DNA from: Myxococcus eversor
Lineage (GTDB): Bacteria > Myxococcota > Myxococcia > Myxococcales > Myxococcaceae
Direction: 5' to 3'
Assembly (NCBI RefSeq): GCF_010894455.1
Contig: NZ_JAAIXY010000020.1
Location: 1-57,035 of the forward strand
DNA: 57,035 bases
The notes under the pieces are model-generated. The model saw only the letters and a list, made by a program, of their open reading frames with translations, was not told the DNA's origin and did no database searches. Below are positions 34,335 through 42,607 of this stretch, piece after piece. The position numbers and the translations under genes were made by a program. Numbering within the stretch: the stretch's first letter is position 1; each line of letters opens with the position of its first letter.

Positions 34335-35452
34335 GGCTGTCCCCCTTCCGGGGTTCGCAGGACGATGCCGCCCACGTCACCGGAGTCGGAGCTGGAGAGC
34401 ACGAGGGAGAGGGGCTCGGCGCCCTGGAGTGAATCCCGAGAACGGAGCGCGAGACAGATACCCAGCGCTCCGCTGGCCGCGCCGACATCACCGACCGAGT
34501 TGCAGGGCAGATGCCATTGGGACAGGTCCATGCGTTGGCCCAGGTTCACTCGAACGTGTCCCCACTCTTGCGCCCTCCAGGTCTCACCATTGAGGTCGTT
34601 GTAGAGGTCTCCACGGAAGGTCGCTGATGGCGCCGTCTCGTCCAGGAGCCGCTGGGTGCATCGGGTGAGGGCGCGTCCTCGCTGGATGCGTGGAAGCTGC
34701 TCCGGCTCCTGGTCCGTGGCCACGGTGAGGACCTGGCCCAGGGGGCGGGCGGTCCTTCGCCGCGCGCTGGGCTCCGTCTCGAACAGGAGGGCCACCCCCG
34801 CCTCTCCTGGGGCGAATCCCACGGACTGCTCCTCCGTTTTCAGGCGGCCGTTCTCCAGAAGCCCCTCGAGCCGTAGCCCGTCGATATAGGAGTCCACCGC
34901 GATGAGCAGCAGTCGCTCCAGCTCTCGCGCCGCGAATTGCCGCATGCCCGACTGCAGCGCCAGGGCGGTTCCCGCGTGTCCTCGGGCGAGCAACCGCACG
35001 TTGCTCGAGGGGATGGCGACTCCCAGCGTCGAAACGAACGGTTCAAGGAACTCGTCCTGGATGCGAGCCAGGGCCTGTCCGTCCTCCGTGAGGAGGGTCT
35101 GGTCATCCAGCTCCCCGACAACGAGCACCAATCCCGTCGACTCCCAGAAGCGCGGGCTCGCTCCCTCGGAGGTCAGGCCCGAAGACATCAAGTCCTGGAC
35201 GCTGCCTCGCGCCAGTCGCATCCATCGTCCCAGCAGGCTGAAGCCCTCCGTATAGCCATGGACGGGATGGGACTGGATGCCGATGAGTTCCTGGGTCTCT
35301 GGTTCGACGATGTTGAGCGCGTTGACTCGACGAGGGCGTGCGATGCCCGCGTGGATGGCCGCGCAGGTGGCCGCGACACCGCGTCCCACGGAGGTGATGG
35401 CACCCGCGCCTGTAATCACGGTGGGCGTCAATGCGCGTTGCCCCCGGCCCAT
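34331..35452 (-). CDS. Thiolase-fold (beta-ketoacyl-synthase-like) protein without catalytic residues
   Basis: The protein has 373 residues. TVITGAGAITSVGRGVAATCAAIHAG is the usual ketosynthase N-terminus and NSVGDVGAASGALGICLAL matches the KSxxGHxxGAAG block near the C-terminus. At the nucleophile position the protein has RGHAGTALAL instead of ACSSSLVAL (Cys replaced), no HGTGT motif is visible, and the second His position is Asp (VGDVG). It should not condense acyl chains. ATG 35452 overlaps the end of the upstream TIGR02270-type gene by about 25 nt. Its place in a T6SS effector operon suggests a scaffold or loading role. Confidence 0.82.
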   Translation of the reverse strand: MGRGQRALTPTVITGAGAITSVGRGVAATCAAIHAGIARPRRVNALNIVEPETQELIGIQSHPVHGYTEGFSLLGRWMRLARGSVQDLMSSGLTSEGASPRFWESTGLVLVVGELDDQTLLTEDGQALARIQDEFLEPFVSTLGVAIPSSNVRLLARGHAGTALALQSGMRQFAARELERLLLIAVDSYIDGLRLEGLLENGRLKTEEQSVGFAPGEAGVALLFETEPSARRRTARPLGQVLTVATDQEPEQLPRIQRGRALTRCTQRLLDETAPSATFRGDLYNDLNGETWRAQEWGHVRVNLGQRMDLSQWHLPCNSVGDVGAASGALGICLALRSRDSLQGAEPLSLVLSSSDSGDVGGIVLRTPEGGQP

Positions 35453-36762
35453 ACCTCGAACGAACTGGACCCAAAGCCCATGGGGCGAGGAAGGAAGGCT
35501 CTGACCTGCTGTCGTTGTGTCCTGGCCCACGCCTGGGTCTCAATCCAGCACGTGCCGCCGCTGCGCACGGCCAGCTCCCACGCCAGGCCGGGTCTGCGCG
35601 TCATGGGCACTTCCAGCAGCGCCTGAAGCGCGGTTGTTGGAGTCCAAGGTCTCCCCCAGATGTAGCGGCCGCCCGATGCGAATCGTGAGCGCTCCTGGTG
35701 CCACCACCGGTCGACGGCATCGGCGCGGACCTGCCCCTCGGGGAGTACGGGGCCAGGAAGGAAGGAGGCGTCCGGGAGGCCCTCGTCCTTCGGCTCGAGG
35801 GGTGCCTCGGGCTCCGCTGCGTCTTCCTCCTCGAGGGGCGTCAGGTAGGTCTCCAGGGGGATGCCTGTCATGAGGCGGAAGGCCTCGGCCGCCAGCGCAT
35901 CCGCGCTGGCGCGCACGTGACCAAGAGCCGCCTCTATCGCCTCGCTTCGTCCACTGTGCGCCAGGGCCCACAGTGCTTCTGAACGAGTCGCTGGCTCCCG
36001 GGCCCGCACGAGCAACCGCTCCACGCTCTTCTTGTCCCCGCACATCGCGAGGGCGGTGAGCGGAGTGCGCCCAGGCGTGCCGTCAAGGGCGCGCGCGGTG
36101 GGCGGGATGCACCCACGGACGAGGCCGACCTCGAGGGCGGCATTTCGACAGCGAGCGTTCGACGCGCGGAGACCGTGGCCGACCCAGGTCGCCACCACGG
36201 CGTCTGGCGAATGCCGCGCGGCCCGAATGGCCGCTGCGAGCAGCTCGGGAGACTCCGGCGGTGGCAGCCGCGCCAGAAAGAAGGAGACGTCGTTGCGCCG
36301 AAGGCGCAGGGTTTCAAGCAGGACCGCCTGGAACTCCGGTTCGGCACCGGGCAGCGCCTCGCGCAGCAGCCCGTCGATTTCCGTGCTGGCACAGAGGGTG
36401 AGGGCCTGGGCCTGAAGAAGTTGTTCTTCGGCGGGTGCCTGTTCGAGATGCTGAAGCACGCGATGCCCCCACCGGGCGACATCCAGGGTCAGCAGCGCGT
36501 AGGTCGCCACGGTACGAACCCAGACATCCTCTGCTTCGAGCTGGGGCACCAGGAGCCGCTCGGCGACCATCGTGCCTCCCGCATGCAGACCCGCGATGTG
36601 TGCGAGCAAGCGGCGCTCTTCGCCATCGGCGAGCTCGGAGAGGTCATGGTCCGGGGCTCGCAACGTGCGCTGTCTCTGCCGCCAGAAGAACGCCGCTTCG
36701 TCCAGGTGTTCCTGGACGACACTCCAGACGATGGGGGGACGGCGCGGATGGCTGGGGGACAT
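35428..36762 (-). CDS. TIGR02270-type HEAT-repeat-like protein
   Basis: The protein has 444 residues. Start VVQEHLDEAAFFWRQRQR, middle regular helical pairs with LTALAMCGDKKSVERLLVRA and EALWALAHSGRSEAIEAAL, later GIPLETYLTPLEEEDAAEPE and the end GGRYIWGRPWTPTTALQALL...RRPGLAWELAVRSG. These blocks fit the conserved hypothetical family TIGR02270, often met next to T6SS genes. The HEAT-like repeats suggest a protein-protein adaptor in the cytoplasm. It follows the Imm11-type gene after 34 nt and overlaps the ketosynthase-like gene. Confidence 0.82.
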   Translation of the reverse strand: MSPSHPRRPPIVWSVVQEHLDEAAFFWRQRQRTLRAPDHDLSELADGEERRLLAHIAGLHAGGTMVAERLLVPQLEAEDVWVRTVATYALLTLDVARWGHRVLQHLEQAPAEEQLLQAQALTLCASTEIDGLLREALPGAEPEFQAVLLETLRLRRNDVSFFLARLPPPESPELLAAAIRAARHSPDAVVATWVGHGLRASNARCRNAALEVGLVRGCIPPTARALDGTPGRTPLTALAMCGDKKSVERLLVRAREPATRSEALWALAHSGRSEAIEAALGHVRASADALAAEAFRLMTGIPLETYLTPLEEEDAAEPEAPLEPKDEGLPDASFLPGPVLPEGQVRADAVDRWWHQERSRFASGGRYIWGRPWTPTTALQALLEVPMTRRPGLAWELAVRSGGTCWIETQAWARTQRQQVRAFLPRPMGFGSSSFEVWAGGNAH

Positions 36763-36796
36763 GGGGAAGAGGGTGGGCCGCGTTCAGTGGGCGTGC

Positions 36797-37429
36797 TCAA
36801 CGGCTGTCGCTGAACTCAAGCTCCTCCACGATGACGTTCGTAAGGGCCCGTTTCTTCATCTCACGAATCAGCTCCACTCCCAGGACGTAGGAGGTGATGT
36901 CCCTGTCAATGCGGAAGAATTGGGGGGCCTCCTTCATCTTCGCGCGGTCCAGGACATGCTCTTCGACATCGAGGATTTCGTCGGGTGTGTCATCGCTCCA
37001 GCCGATGTCACTGGCCTTGAAGTCCAGGCAGTCGAAAGTGCCCAGGGGATTGATGAGGAAGTAGTCGTCGCTGTGGGGCCGGCCGCGGTGGTCGATCAGC
37101 GTGAAGGGAAGGAACTCGACGGTGTCCTTGGGACAATGTGCTTCGACGGCTTCCTTGAAGGCGGTTGAGCCCACGATGCAGTTGAAGGAGTTGGCCAGGA
37201 AGTCCGTCAACTCGATGCCCTTGTATTTCTTGCTCAGGGCGATGAGCGGCTTCTTGGGATACACAGGTGAAAGGCGCTCTCCTCCAGCGGGCCGCCAGCG
37301 CTCATCCTCGATGCCTTTGACAAAGGTATCGAGGAAACAGAGGTCCTTGTTGTCTGCGCCCAGCAGGTCCAGCAGGAAGAATCGCTGAGAGTTGGTGGCG
37401 GCCTTGGCGCCGCGGGCGGTCTTAGACAT
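36797..37429 (-). CDS. Imm11-family immunity protein
   Basis: The protein has 210 residues. DDYFLINPLGTFDCLDFKAS followed by VEEHVLDRAKMKEAPQFFRI and a C-terminal region ending ALTNVIVEELEF is the pattern of the Imm11 (formerly DUF1629) family. The start codon lies inside the end of the AHH nuclease gene (8-nt overlap ATGTCTAA), so the two are translationally coupled. That makes it the likely cognate antidote of that nuclease. Confidence 0.85.
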   Translation of the reverse strand: MSKTARGAKAATNSQRFFLLDLLGADNKDLCFLDTFVKGIEDERWRPAGGERLSPVYPKKPLIALSKKYKGIELTDFLANSFNCIVGSTAFKEAVEAHCPKDTVEFLPFTLIDHRGRPHSDDYFLINPLGTFDCLDFKASDIGWSDDTPDEILDVEEHVLDRAKMKEAPQFFRIDRDITSYVLGVELIREMKKRALTNVIVEELEFSDSR

Positions 37430-38249
37430 CGAGCGCCCCTATGTCATTGTTGGGATTGATGTCGTTCAAAGAGACGTCGTCCTGGGTCCCCCAGAGGCTC
37501 TTGCCCAGTTGCTTGATTTTGGTGCGCAGACTCTTGGAGAGGTACTCAAGCTTCTGCTTGACGGGCTTGTATTTGATCTTCTGCTGGTGCTTGCTCTTGG
37601 ACTTAAGAACGGGGTCGAAGAACTTGCTGAGCTTGCCTTCGACGTGCTGGCTGTAGCGGGGGTGGTCCCGGTGGCTGGGGGACCCCAGGTGCTTGGGAAG
37701 CCGCAGCGCCTTGGCGACCTCGGCGGCCATGGGGAGGATGAACATGTTGACCTTGTGGTTGAGGTTGTAGCCTTCACCCAGGAGCCCTCTTCGGACGACC
37801 AGCTGCATCTTGTAACCGTTGGGTTTACCCGCGCCCACGCTGGCGACAGCCGTCTTGAGCTGGCTGTGGGGGATGATGTGGTGCGCCTCGAACCAGTACG
37901 GCGCGTTGCAGCTTCGCTGGAAGTTGGCGGAGGTCTCCGATACGTCCCAGGCTCCCTTCGTGGGAACACGCACCTTCTGCTTCTCCCAGCGCTTCTCGCC
38001 CTTGGCCGCCTTTCGCTGGCGAATCAAGACGAGGTTCTTCTTCCCTGCGCCAACGGACTTGTACTTGTCCCAGTTGTAGACCGTGCGCTCATCCAGCGCT
38101 TGTTTGTAGGCCTGGAACCGATAGCTGCACGATTGCTGGGCGTAGGAGCTATAGGGCGCGAGGCAACGCCCGCCCTCGGTGGTCTTCTTGGCCCGGACGT
38201 GCTTGTCCTCCAGGTTCAGGTCGTTCGATTCGTGCTTCGACGTGGGCAT
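37422..38249 (-). CDS. AHH-type HNH nuclease toxin (T6SS cargo)
   Basis: The protein has 275 residues. The motif YWFEAHHIIPHSQL at about residues 118-131 is the AHH signature of the HNH/EndoVII nuclease superfamily; a conserved-looking NLNHKVNMFILP follows. The C-terminal 80 residues are very Lys-rich (KSKSKHQQKIKYKPVKQKLEY), and Lys AAG codons are frequent, unlike neighbouring core genes. No signal peptide. It lies 9 nt after a DUF6484 gene and two genes after the PAAR-like tip gene, so delivery on the T6SS spike is the likely route. Target DNA or RNA is not known. Confidence 0.85.
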   Translation of the reverse strand: MPTSKHESNDLNLEDKHVRAKKTTEGGRCLAPYSSYAQQSCSYRFQAYKQALDERTVYNWDKYKSVGAGKKNLVLIRQRKAAKGEKRWEKQKVRVPTKGAWDVSETSANFQRSCNAPYWFEAHHIIPHSQLKTAVASVGAGKPNGYKMQLVVRRGLLGEGYNLNHKVNMFILPMAAEVAKALRLPKHLGSPSHRDHPRYSQHVEGKLSKFFDPVLKSKSKHQQKIKYKPVKQKLEYLSKSLRTKIKQLGKSLWGTQDDVSLNDINPNNDIGALDV

Positions 38250-38258
38250 AAAGGCCCC

Positions 38259-38774
38259 TCAGTTGATCTGCACCTTGCCACCACGGATGCGCTGGACCTC
38301 TTCGGCATCGGTGCGGATGTTGACGCCCTTGAGCAGCACCTCTCCGTTGCGTTTGAGGACCAGGGTCGCCTTGCCACAACGCAGAACGACCTCGTCACGG
38401 CCCTCGATGACCACCCGTCGACCGTCGACCCTGGCCTCGGTGGGAAGCTCCTCGAGGGGCTCGGCCAGAAGGGCATCCGTCAGAGGGGTCTCACTGGAGG
38501 ACTGCAACAGCCCGATGAGCAACGGTCGCGCCGGGTCTCCACCTTCGAACAGGAGGACGGCTTCCTGCCGGAGCGCCACGGCTTGTTTCTGGGCCGCGTC
38601 ATCCAGGGAAACGGTGGTGCGAGCGGCGAGCGGCCCCAGGGGGTTGTCTGGAAAGTCCACCAGCAGCCTCCCTCGCCCTGCTTCTCCCACCACCCAGCCA
38701 AGTCTGCTCTCGCGGATGGGATTCTCCACCGGGAGAGGTGGGCGTGGCGCGGGCTTCTTCTTGCCGTTGTCCAT
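38259..38774 (-). CDS. DUF6484 domain protein, T6SS-associated
   Basis: The protein has 171 residues. LGWVVGEAGRGRLLVDFPDNPLGPLAART and QKQAVALRQEAVLLFEGGDPARPLLIG match DUF6484. This family is found beside PAAR-like and effector genes of T6SS. The C-terminal third (VEGRDEVVLRCGKATLVLKRNGEV) repeats like the beta-prism tail of VgrG-type spikes, so it may attach the nuclease to the spike. It lies 15 nt after the PAAR-like gene. Confidence 0.82.
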   Translation of the reverse strand: MDNGKKKPAPRPPLPVENPIRESRLGWVVGEAGRGRLLVDFPDNPLGPLAARTTVSLDDAAQKQAVALRQEAVLLFEGGDPARPLLIGLLQSSSETPLTDALLAEPLEELPTEARVDGRRVVIEGRDEVVLRCGKATLVLKRNGEVLLKGVNIRTDAEEVQRIRGGKVQIN

Positions 38775-38789
38775 GGCGGGCCCGTGCTC

Positions 38790-39254
38790 CTAGATTTCTT
38801 CCTCGCAGACCACACACTCTGGAGGCTCTTCACGACCGCCCAGGGCGACGACGGGGCCCTGCATCAGGGGGACAGGAGGCGTGTTCTTGTCGTTGTGGAG
38901 CATCAAGTCGAAGGCACGCGCCACGTTCTTCCCCTCGAATTGGACATCGAAAGAGAAGTTGACGAACTCCGCCTTGCCCTTGGTCTTGCTGGAGGCCACG
39001 CCGCCACCGGCTGTCCCCGCTTCGTCGCCGGTGCTTGTCTTGAAGTTGGAGTCCTTCACACAAACGGGGTTTCCACCCACTGACACCTTTTTGGTGCCCT
39101 TGTCCGTGTCCGAGGACTGGGCAACATTGGGGTAGGGAATGGGAACGGGCCCGGCGGGACCGGGGGTCTTGCATACATCAGGGAAGGCCACCGTGACACC
39201 GCCACTGTCCTTGGTCACTACGCTCAGCTTGTTGACCCCGGTATTGACAGGCAT
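38790..39254 (-). CDS. PAAR-like tip protein (DUF4150)
   Basis: The protein has 154 residues. DVCKTPGPAGPVPIPYPNVAQ, then KVSVGGNPVCVKDSNF and the late TPPVPLMQGPVVALGG are hallmark phrases of DUF4150 PAAR-like domains, which cap the T6SS VgrG spike and carry effectors. Two Cys near the C-terminus (CVVC) may bind a metal. It is the second gene of the cargo operon. No vgrG, hcp or sheath genes are in the window, so the secretion machine must be encoded elsewhere. Confidence 0.88.
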   Translation of the reverse strand: MPVNTGVNKLSVVTKDSGGVTVAFPDVCKTPGPAGPVPIPYPNVAQSSDTDKGTKKVSVGGNPVCVKDSNFKTSTGDEAGTAGGGVASSKTKGKAEFVNFSFDVQFEGKNVARAFDLMLHNDKNTPPVPLMQGPVVALGGREEPPECVVCEEEI

Positions 39255-39293
39255 GGCACTCCTCCTGAAATGAAAGCCTACCCGATTTGGACG

Positions 39294-39611
39294 TCACACG
39301 GGCGTGTTCCTGCGCTTCCACAGGAGGAAGGCGCGCTTCGACAAGCGCCCCTCCGGGTCCTTGGAATGGATGGGCTGCACGAATTGCTCGCGCATCAGCT
39401 CCCCGGAGATGAAACCCACCGGACCGCTGCCCGTCGGGTGGTCCATGTCCCGGTTCCTGTCGACGACGTCCTCGAAGAACCGCAGGCCGTCCTCCGAGTC
39501 CTCGGCGAACCCCTGGTAGACGAGGAACCTCCACGCCTCCTCGGGATTCCCGTTGAAGTCGACGGCGTGCAGGGCAGCGGTGAGCCTGTCCCAATGGCGC
39601 GGAAGAATCAT
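39294..39611 (-). CDS. Small protein of unknown function, first gene of T6SS cargo operon
   Basis: The protein has 105 residues, soluble, with many acidic and aromatic residues (FLVYQGFAEDSEDGLRFFED). A C-terminal basic tail reads KRAFLLWKRR. No family recognised. It starts the run of minus-strand genes that leads into the PAAR-like protein with a 39-nt gap, so it is probably a cargo adaptor or effector accessory. The promoter of the operon should lie between 39612 and 39751; nothing distinct was seen there. Confidence 0.7.
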   Translation of the reverse strand: MILPRHWDRLTAALHAVDFNGNPEEAWRFLVYQGFAEDSEDGLRFFEDVVDRNRDMDHPTGSGPVGFISGELMREQFVQPIHSKDPEGRLSKRAFLLWKRRNTPV

Positions 39612-39751
39612 GGTGATGGGGGCGAAGCATAGCCGACGTCCTGGCGCCCGCGCTCACGTGACTCTGTTCACCATCCAGCAGCGACGCTTTCCCCTCCGCC
39701 GGGGCTGCCTTATGACGGGTGTCTGGCACCCGGAGGAGGTTGTTCGCGCGG

Positions 39752-40372
39752 ATGGTGGAATACATCGACCAGCTCATTGGAGCGCTCGGCCCGCTGGGGC
39801 TGCTGGTGCTGGGGCTGGCGGCGGCGCTGGAGTACGTCGTTCCACCCTTCCCCGGGGACACCATCACCTTGCTGGGGGGCGTGTACGCGGTGCGCGGCTC
39901 GCAACCGTGGCTGCTCGTGTTCCTCGTCGTGACGGCGGGCAGCGTGGTGGGCGCGGCCATCAACTACATGGTGGGCCACTGGCTGGCGGGGCGCTTCGAT
40001 GCGCACCCGGGCCGCAGCTACTTCGGCATCACCCACGCGCGCCTGGAGGAGGTGCAGTCCCGGATGCGGCGCAACGGGCCGTGGCTTCTCCTGGCCAATC
40101 GCTTCCTGCCGGGCATCCGAGGCCTCATCTTCGTCGCCGCGGGCGCCGCGCGCATGCCTCGCGTCAACGTCCTGGGCCTGGGCGCGGTGTCGGCCATGGC
40201 GCACACGGGCCTGGTGCTCGCGCTGGGTGTGGCGGTGGGCGGCAACCTCGAGAAGCTGACGGCGCTGATGAGCCGCTACCAGTACGCGGTGGTGGGCCTG
40301 GTGGTGGTGGGAGTCGTGGCGGTGCTGGTGCGCATGTTCGCTCGGCGACGGGCGCCCGCCCCCGGGCCGTGA
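39752..40372 (+). CDS. DedA/VTT-family membrane protein
   Basis: The protein has 206 residues with several membrane helices. The DedA signature is present: EYVVPPFPGDTITLLGGV in the first half, then NRFLPGIRGLIFVAAGAARM, the conserved F-x-R-x-x-P-G-x-R motif. DedA proteins act in the inner membrane, probably as lipid (undecaprenyl phosphate) flippases supporting envelope homeostasis. ATG 39752 is preferred, with GGAGGAGG about 12 nt upstream; GTG 39719 is an alternative. Confidence 0.9.
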   Translation: MVEYIDQLIGALGPLGLLVLGLAAALEYVVPPFPGDTITLLGGVYAVRGSQPWLLVFLVVTAGSVVGAAINYMVGHWLAGRFDAHPGRSYFGITHARLEEVQSRMRRNGPWLLLANRFLPGIRGLIFVAAGAARMPRVNVLGLGAVSAMAHTGLVLALGVAVGGNLEKLTALMSRYQYAVVGLVVVGVVAVLVRMFARRRAPAPGP

Positions 40373-40440
40373 GTCCATGGGCGGACTGCCTTCCACGCCG
40401 ACATTGCGTGGCCCCGGTCCGGCGCGGTTGAGTCACCTCC

Positions 40441-42606
40441 ATGGCCTCGCGCATCCACCCAGGGACTTCGTTGCTCGTCGCGCTCGTGCTGTCCGTGGCG
40501 GGTTGCCGCTGTGGAGATGACCCGGGCGTGGGCGGCGCGCGCCAGGGCTTCCGTCCCCAGGAGGAGGCCGTCGACTTCGGTCGCGCGCTGGAGGGCTCGC
40601 TGACGCGTCGTCAGGTGACGTTGGTGGCGACCGGGCGCGCCAGCGTCGCGGTGAAGGCCTCCTCGGACTCGCCCTTCACGGTGGACGTCGCCGAGGTGAC
40701 GGTGCCGGGCAGTGGCACCATCGCGGTCGACGTGGACTTCTTCGCGGGCAACGGCGCGGCGGAGGGCACACTGACGCTGACGGGCGCGGGACGCACGGAG
40801 ACCGTGCGCCTCACGGGGCTCGGCGTGAGGCCGCTCAACTGCGTCCCCTCTGGACCCTGTTTCGAATCGAGTTTCGACCTGGCCACCGGCACCTGCGTGG
40901 AGCGGGCGCTCGGAGACGGCGCCACCTGCATCCCCACCAGTCGCTGCCAGACGAACGGCCGCTGCGAGTCGGGCGCGTGCGTGGGCGCCCAGCGCTCGTG
41001 TGACGATGACAATCCGTGCACGGTGGATGGGTGCTCGCCCACGCTGGGGTGTGTGACGTCGCCCGTCGCGTGTCCGGTGCCGAAGAACCCGTGCAAGGTG
41101 GGCGTGTGCGACCGCGATGACGGCTGCGAGGAGGTGGACGCGCAGGACTTCATTCCGTGCGGGCCGGTGGACTGCAAGCAGTCCAACCTGTGCTTCAGGG
41201 GCTCGTGTCAGGAGTTGCCCACGCCGGATGGCATGGTCTGCGCGCCCGCCACCGCGTGCCAGGGTGAAGGCACCTGTCAGGATGGCAGGTGCGAGAAGCC
41301 CGACGCGGGAGACCTTCCGGTCGACTTCAGCCAGGACCTGGGCGGCGAGCCCGTGGGCCAGCCCGCGTTGCTCGTCCAGGAGGGCGCGCTGTTCACCTCG
41401 GTGTGCGGTGGTGACGCGGGCTGCCGGCTCGTCTCCTTCACGCAGGGCGGCCTCTTGCGCTACGAGTCGCCCTATCCCGACGGAGGCTCCCGCACCCTGC
41501 TGGCCGCGTCGGATGCGGGCGTGGTGGTGCTCGCTCCGGAAGGGCTGGAGTCCTATGCCCCTCGCGGGCCCGGCGCTCGACAGTGGGAGGCCTCGTGGGA
41601 GTCCATGGGCGCTGACGCGGACGCGGGCGCGTGGGTGGGGCATGTCGCGGCGGGGCAGGTCGCGCTGAACTCGAGCGGAGAGGTCATCGCGCACGTGGCC
41701 TGGGGAGGCATGCCGGAGGTGGACCCGGACGGCGGCGTGGGGCCTCTTCCGGCGCCCAGCCGCGAGCGCTGGGTCTGGCTCTCCGGACGTGGTGAGGACG
41801 CGGGCTCCCTCGTGCGCGCGGGGCCCGTCGAGCCGTGGAGTGGGGAGGCTCGCGTCGTCGTCGACATGGAGGACACCGCGTTCCGCTTCACGGGGAGCCA
41901 GCGATTGGAGCGCGCGGACCTGTCGCCGGACGGAGGTACGGAGGTGTCCATCACCTCGCTCGGGAAGGATGGCGGCGTGGCGCAAGGCCTCGCGTCGCTC
42001 GCGGTGGCGGGAGGCCGACTGATGGTGGGCGCGCGCGAGTTCTACGTGGCGGATGGCGGCTCCCAACAGGCCGTGGATTGGGACGCGGGCACGCGCGCGT
42101 TGACGCCGCTGGCCGAGCCCGCGCTGCTCACGGCGGGGGGAACCCCGGGCTATCTGTTCGCTCAATCGTGCGACCGCGCGGATGGCCTGCCGTGTACGCC
42201 CGAGGAGCAGCGCACGGTGCTGCGCGCGGTGGACTCGGAGACGGGGCAGGTGTCGTGGGAGGTGGATGTGCTGCCCTTCGCGACGGAGCCCGGAGCGCTG
42301 CATGACGCGGCGCTGATTCACGGCGGCGCGGTGGGCGTGCTCTCGGACACGGAGCGGCCGGATGGGCGGCAGGTGTGGCTCCAGCTCTTCGCGCAGGGAC
42401 AGAAGTTGATGATGTGTCCGCTGCCGGGCCGCCCGACGGTGGTGGCGGGCGCGTCCTTCTTCGAGGACAAGCTGCTCGTCGTGCTGGAGCGCGACGGGGT
42501 GTGGAAGCTGGAGTCCTACGGAATGGGACCCGGCATCCAGGTGGAGCCGCGCGGCTGGCCCCAGCGACACGGCACGCCGGGAGCGACGCGGCGCGAGTCG
42601 CCGTGA
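40441..42606 (+). CDS. Cys-rich, beta-propeller-like surface lipoprotein
   Basis: The protein has 721 residues. The signal SLLVALVLSVAGC gives lipidation at Cys22. Residues of about 40-130 look like an Ig/ASPM-type beta domain (VDFGRALEGSLTRRQVTLVATG). A region of Cys-rich, EGF/keratin-like repeats follows at about 138-290 (CDDDNPCTVDGCSPTLGC and similar). The last 430 residues contain the repeated blade-like strands of a PQQ-type propeller (VLRAVDSETGQVSWEVDVL). It is probably exposed on the outer membrane; binding partner unknown. Its stop is 1 nt from that of the convergent chemoreceptor gene. Confidence 0.85.
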   Translation: MASRIHPGTSLLVALVLSVAGCRCGDDPGVGGARQGFRPQEEAVDFGRALEGSLTRRQVTLVATGRASVAVKASSDSPFTVDVAEVTVPGSGTIAVDVDFFAGNGAAEGTLTLTGAGRTETVRLTGLGVRPLNCVPSGPCFESSFDLATGTCVERALGDGATCIPTSRCQTNGRCESGACVGAQRSCDDDNPCTVDGCSPTLGCVTSPVACPVPKNPCKVGVCDRDDGCEEVDAQDFIPCGPVDCKQSNLCFRGSCQELPTPDGMVCAPATACQGEGTCQDGRCEKPDAGDLPVDFSQDLGGEPVGQPALLVQEGALFTSVCGGDAGCRLVSFTQGGLLRYESPYPDGGSRTLLAASDAGVVVLAPEGLESYAPRGPGARQWEASWESMGADADAGAWVGHVAAGQVALNSSGEVIAHVAWGGMPEVDPDGGVGPLPAPSRERWVWLSGRGEDAGSLVRAGPVEPWSGEARVVVDMEDTAFRFTGSQRLERADLSPDGGTEVSITSLGKDGGVAQGLASLAVAGGRLMVGAREFYVADGGSQQAVDWDAGTRALTPLAEPALLTAGGTPGYLFAQSCDRADGLPCTPEEQRTVLRAVDSETGQVSWEVDVLPFATEPGALHDAALIHGGAVGVLSDTERPDGRQVWLQLFAQGQKLMMCPLPGRPTVVAGASFFEDKLLVVLERDGVWKLESYGMGPGIQVEPRGWPQRHGTPGATRRESP

Positions 42607-42607
42607 G

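Noticed and set aside
34331..35452. Calling the ketosynthase-like protein FabF/FabB
   Set aside because: The catalytic Cys and both His positions are absent and there are no fatty-acid genes around it.
33570..39611. A complete type VI secretion system
   Set aside because: Only cargo and tip genes are present; no sheath, tube, baseplate, ClpV or VgrG genes were seen.
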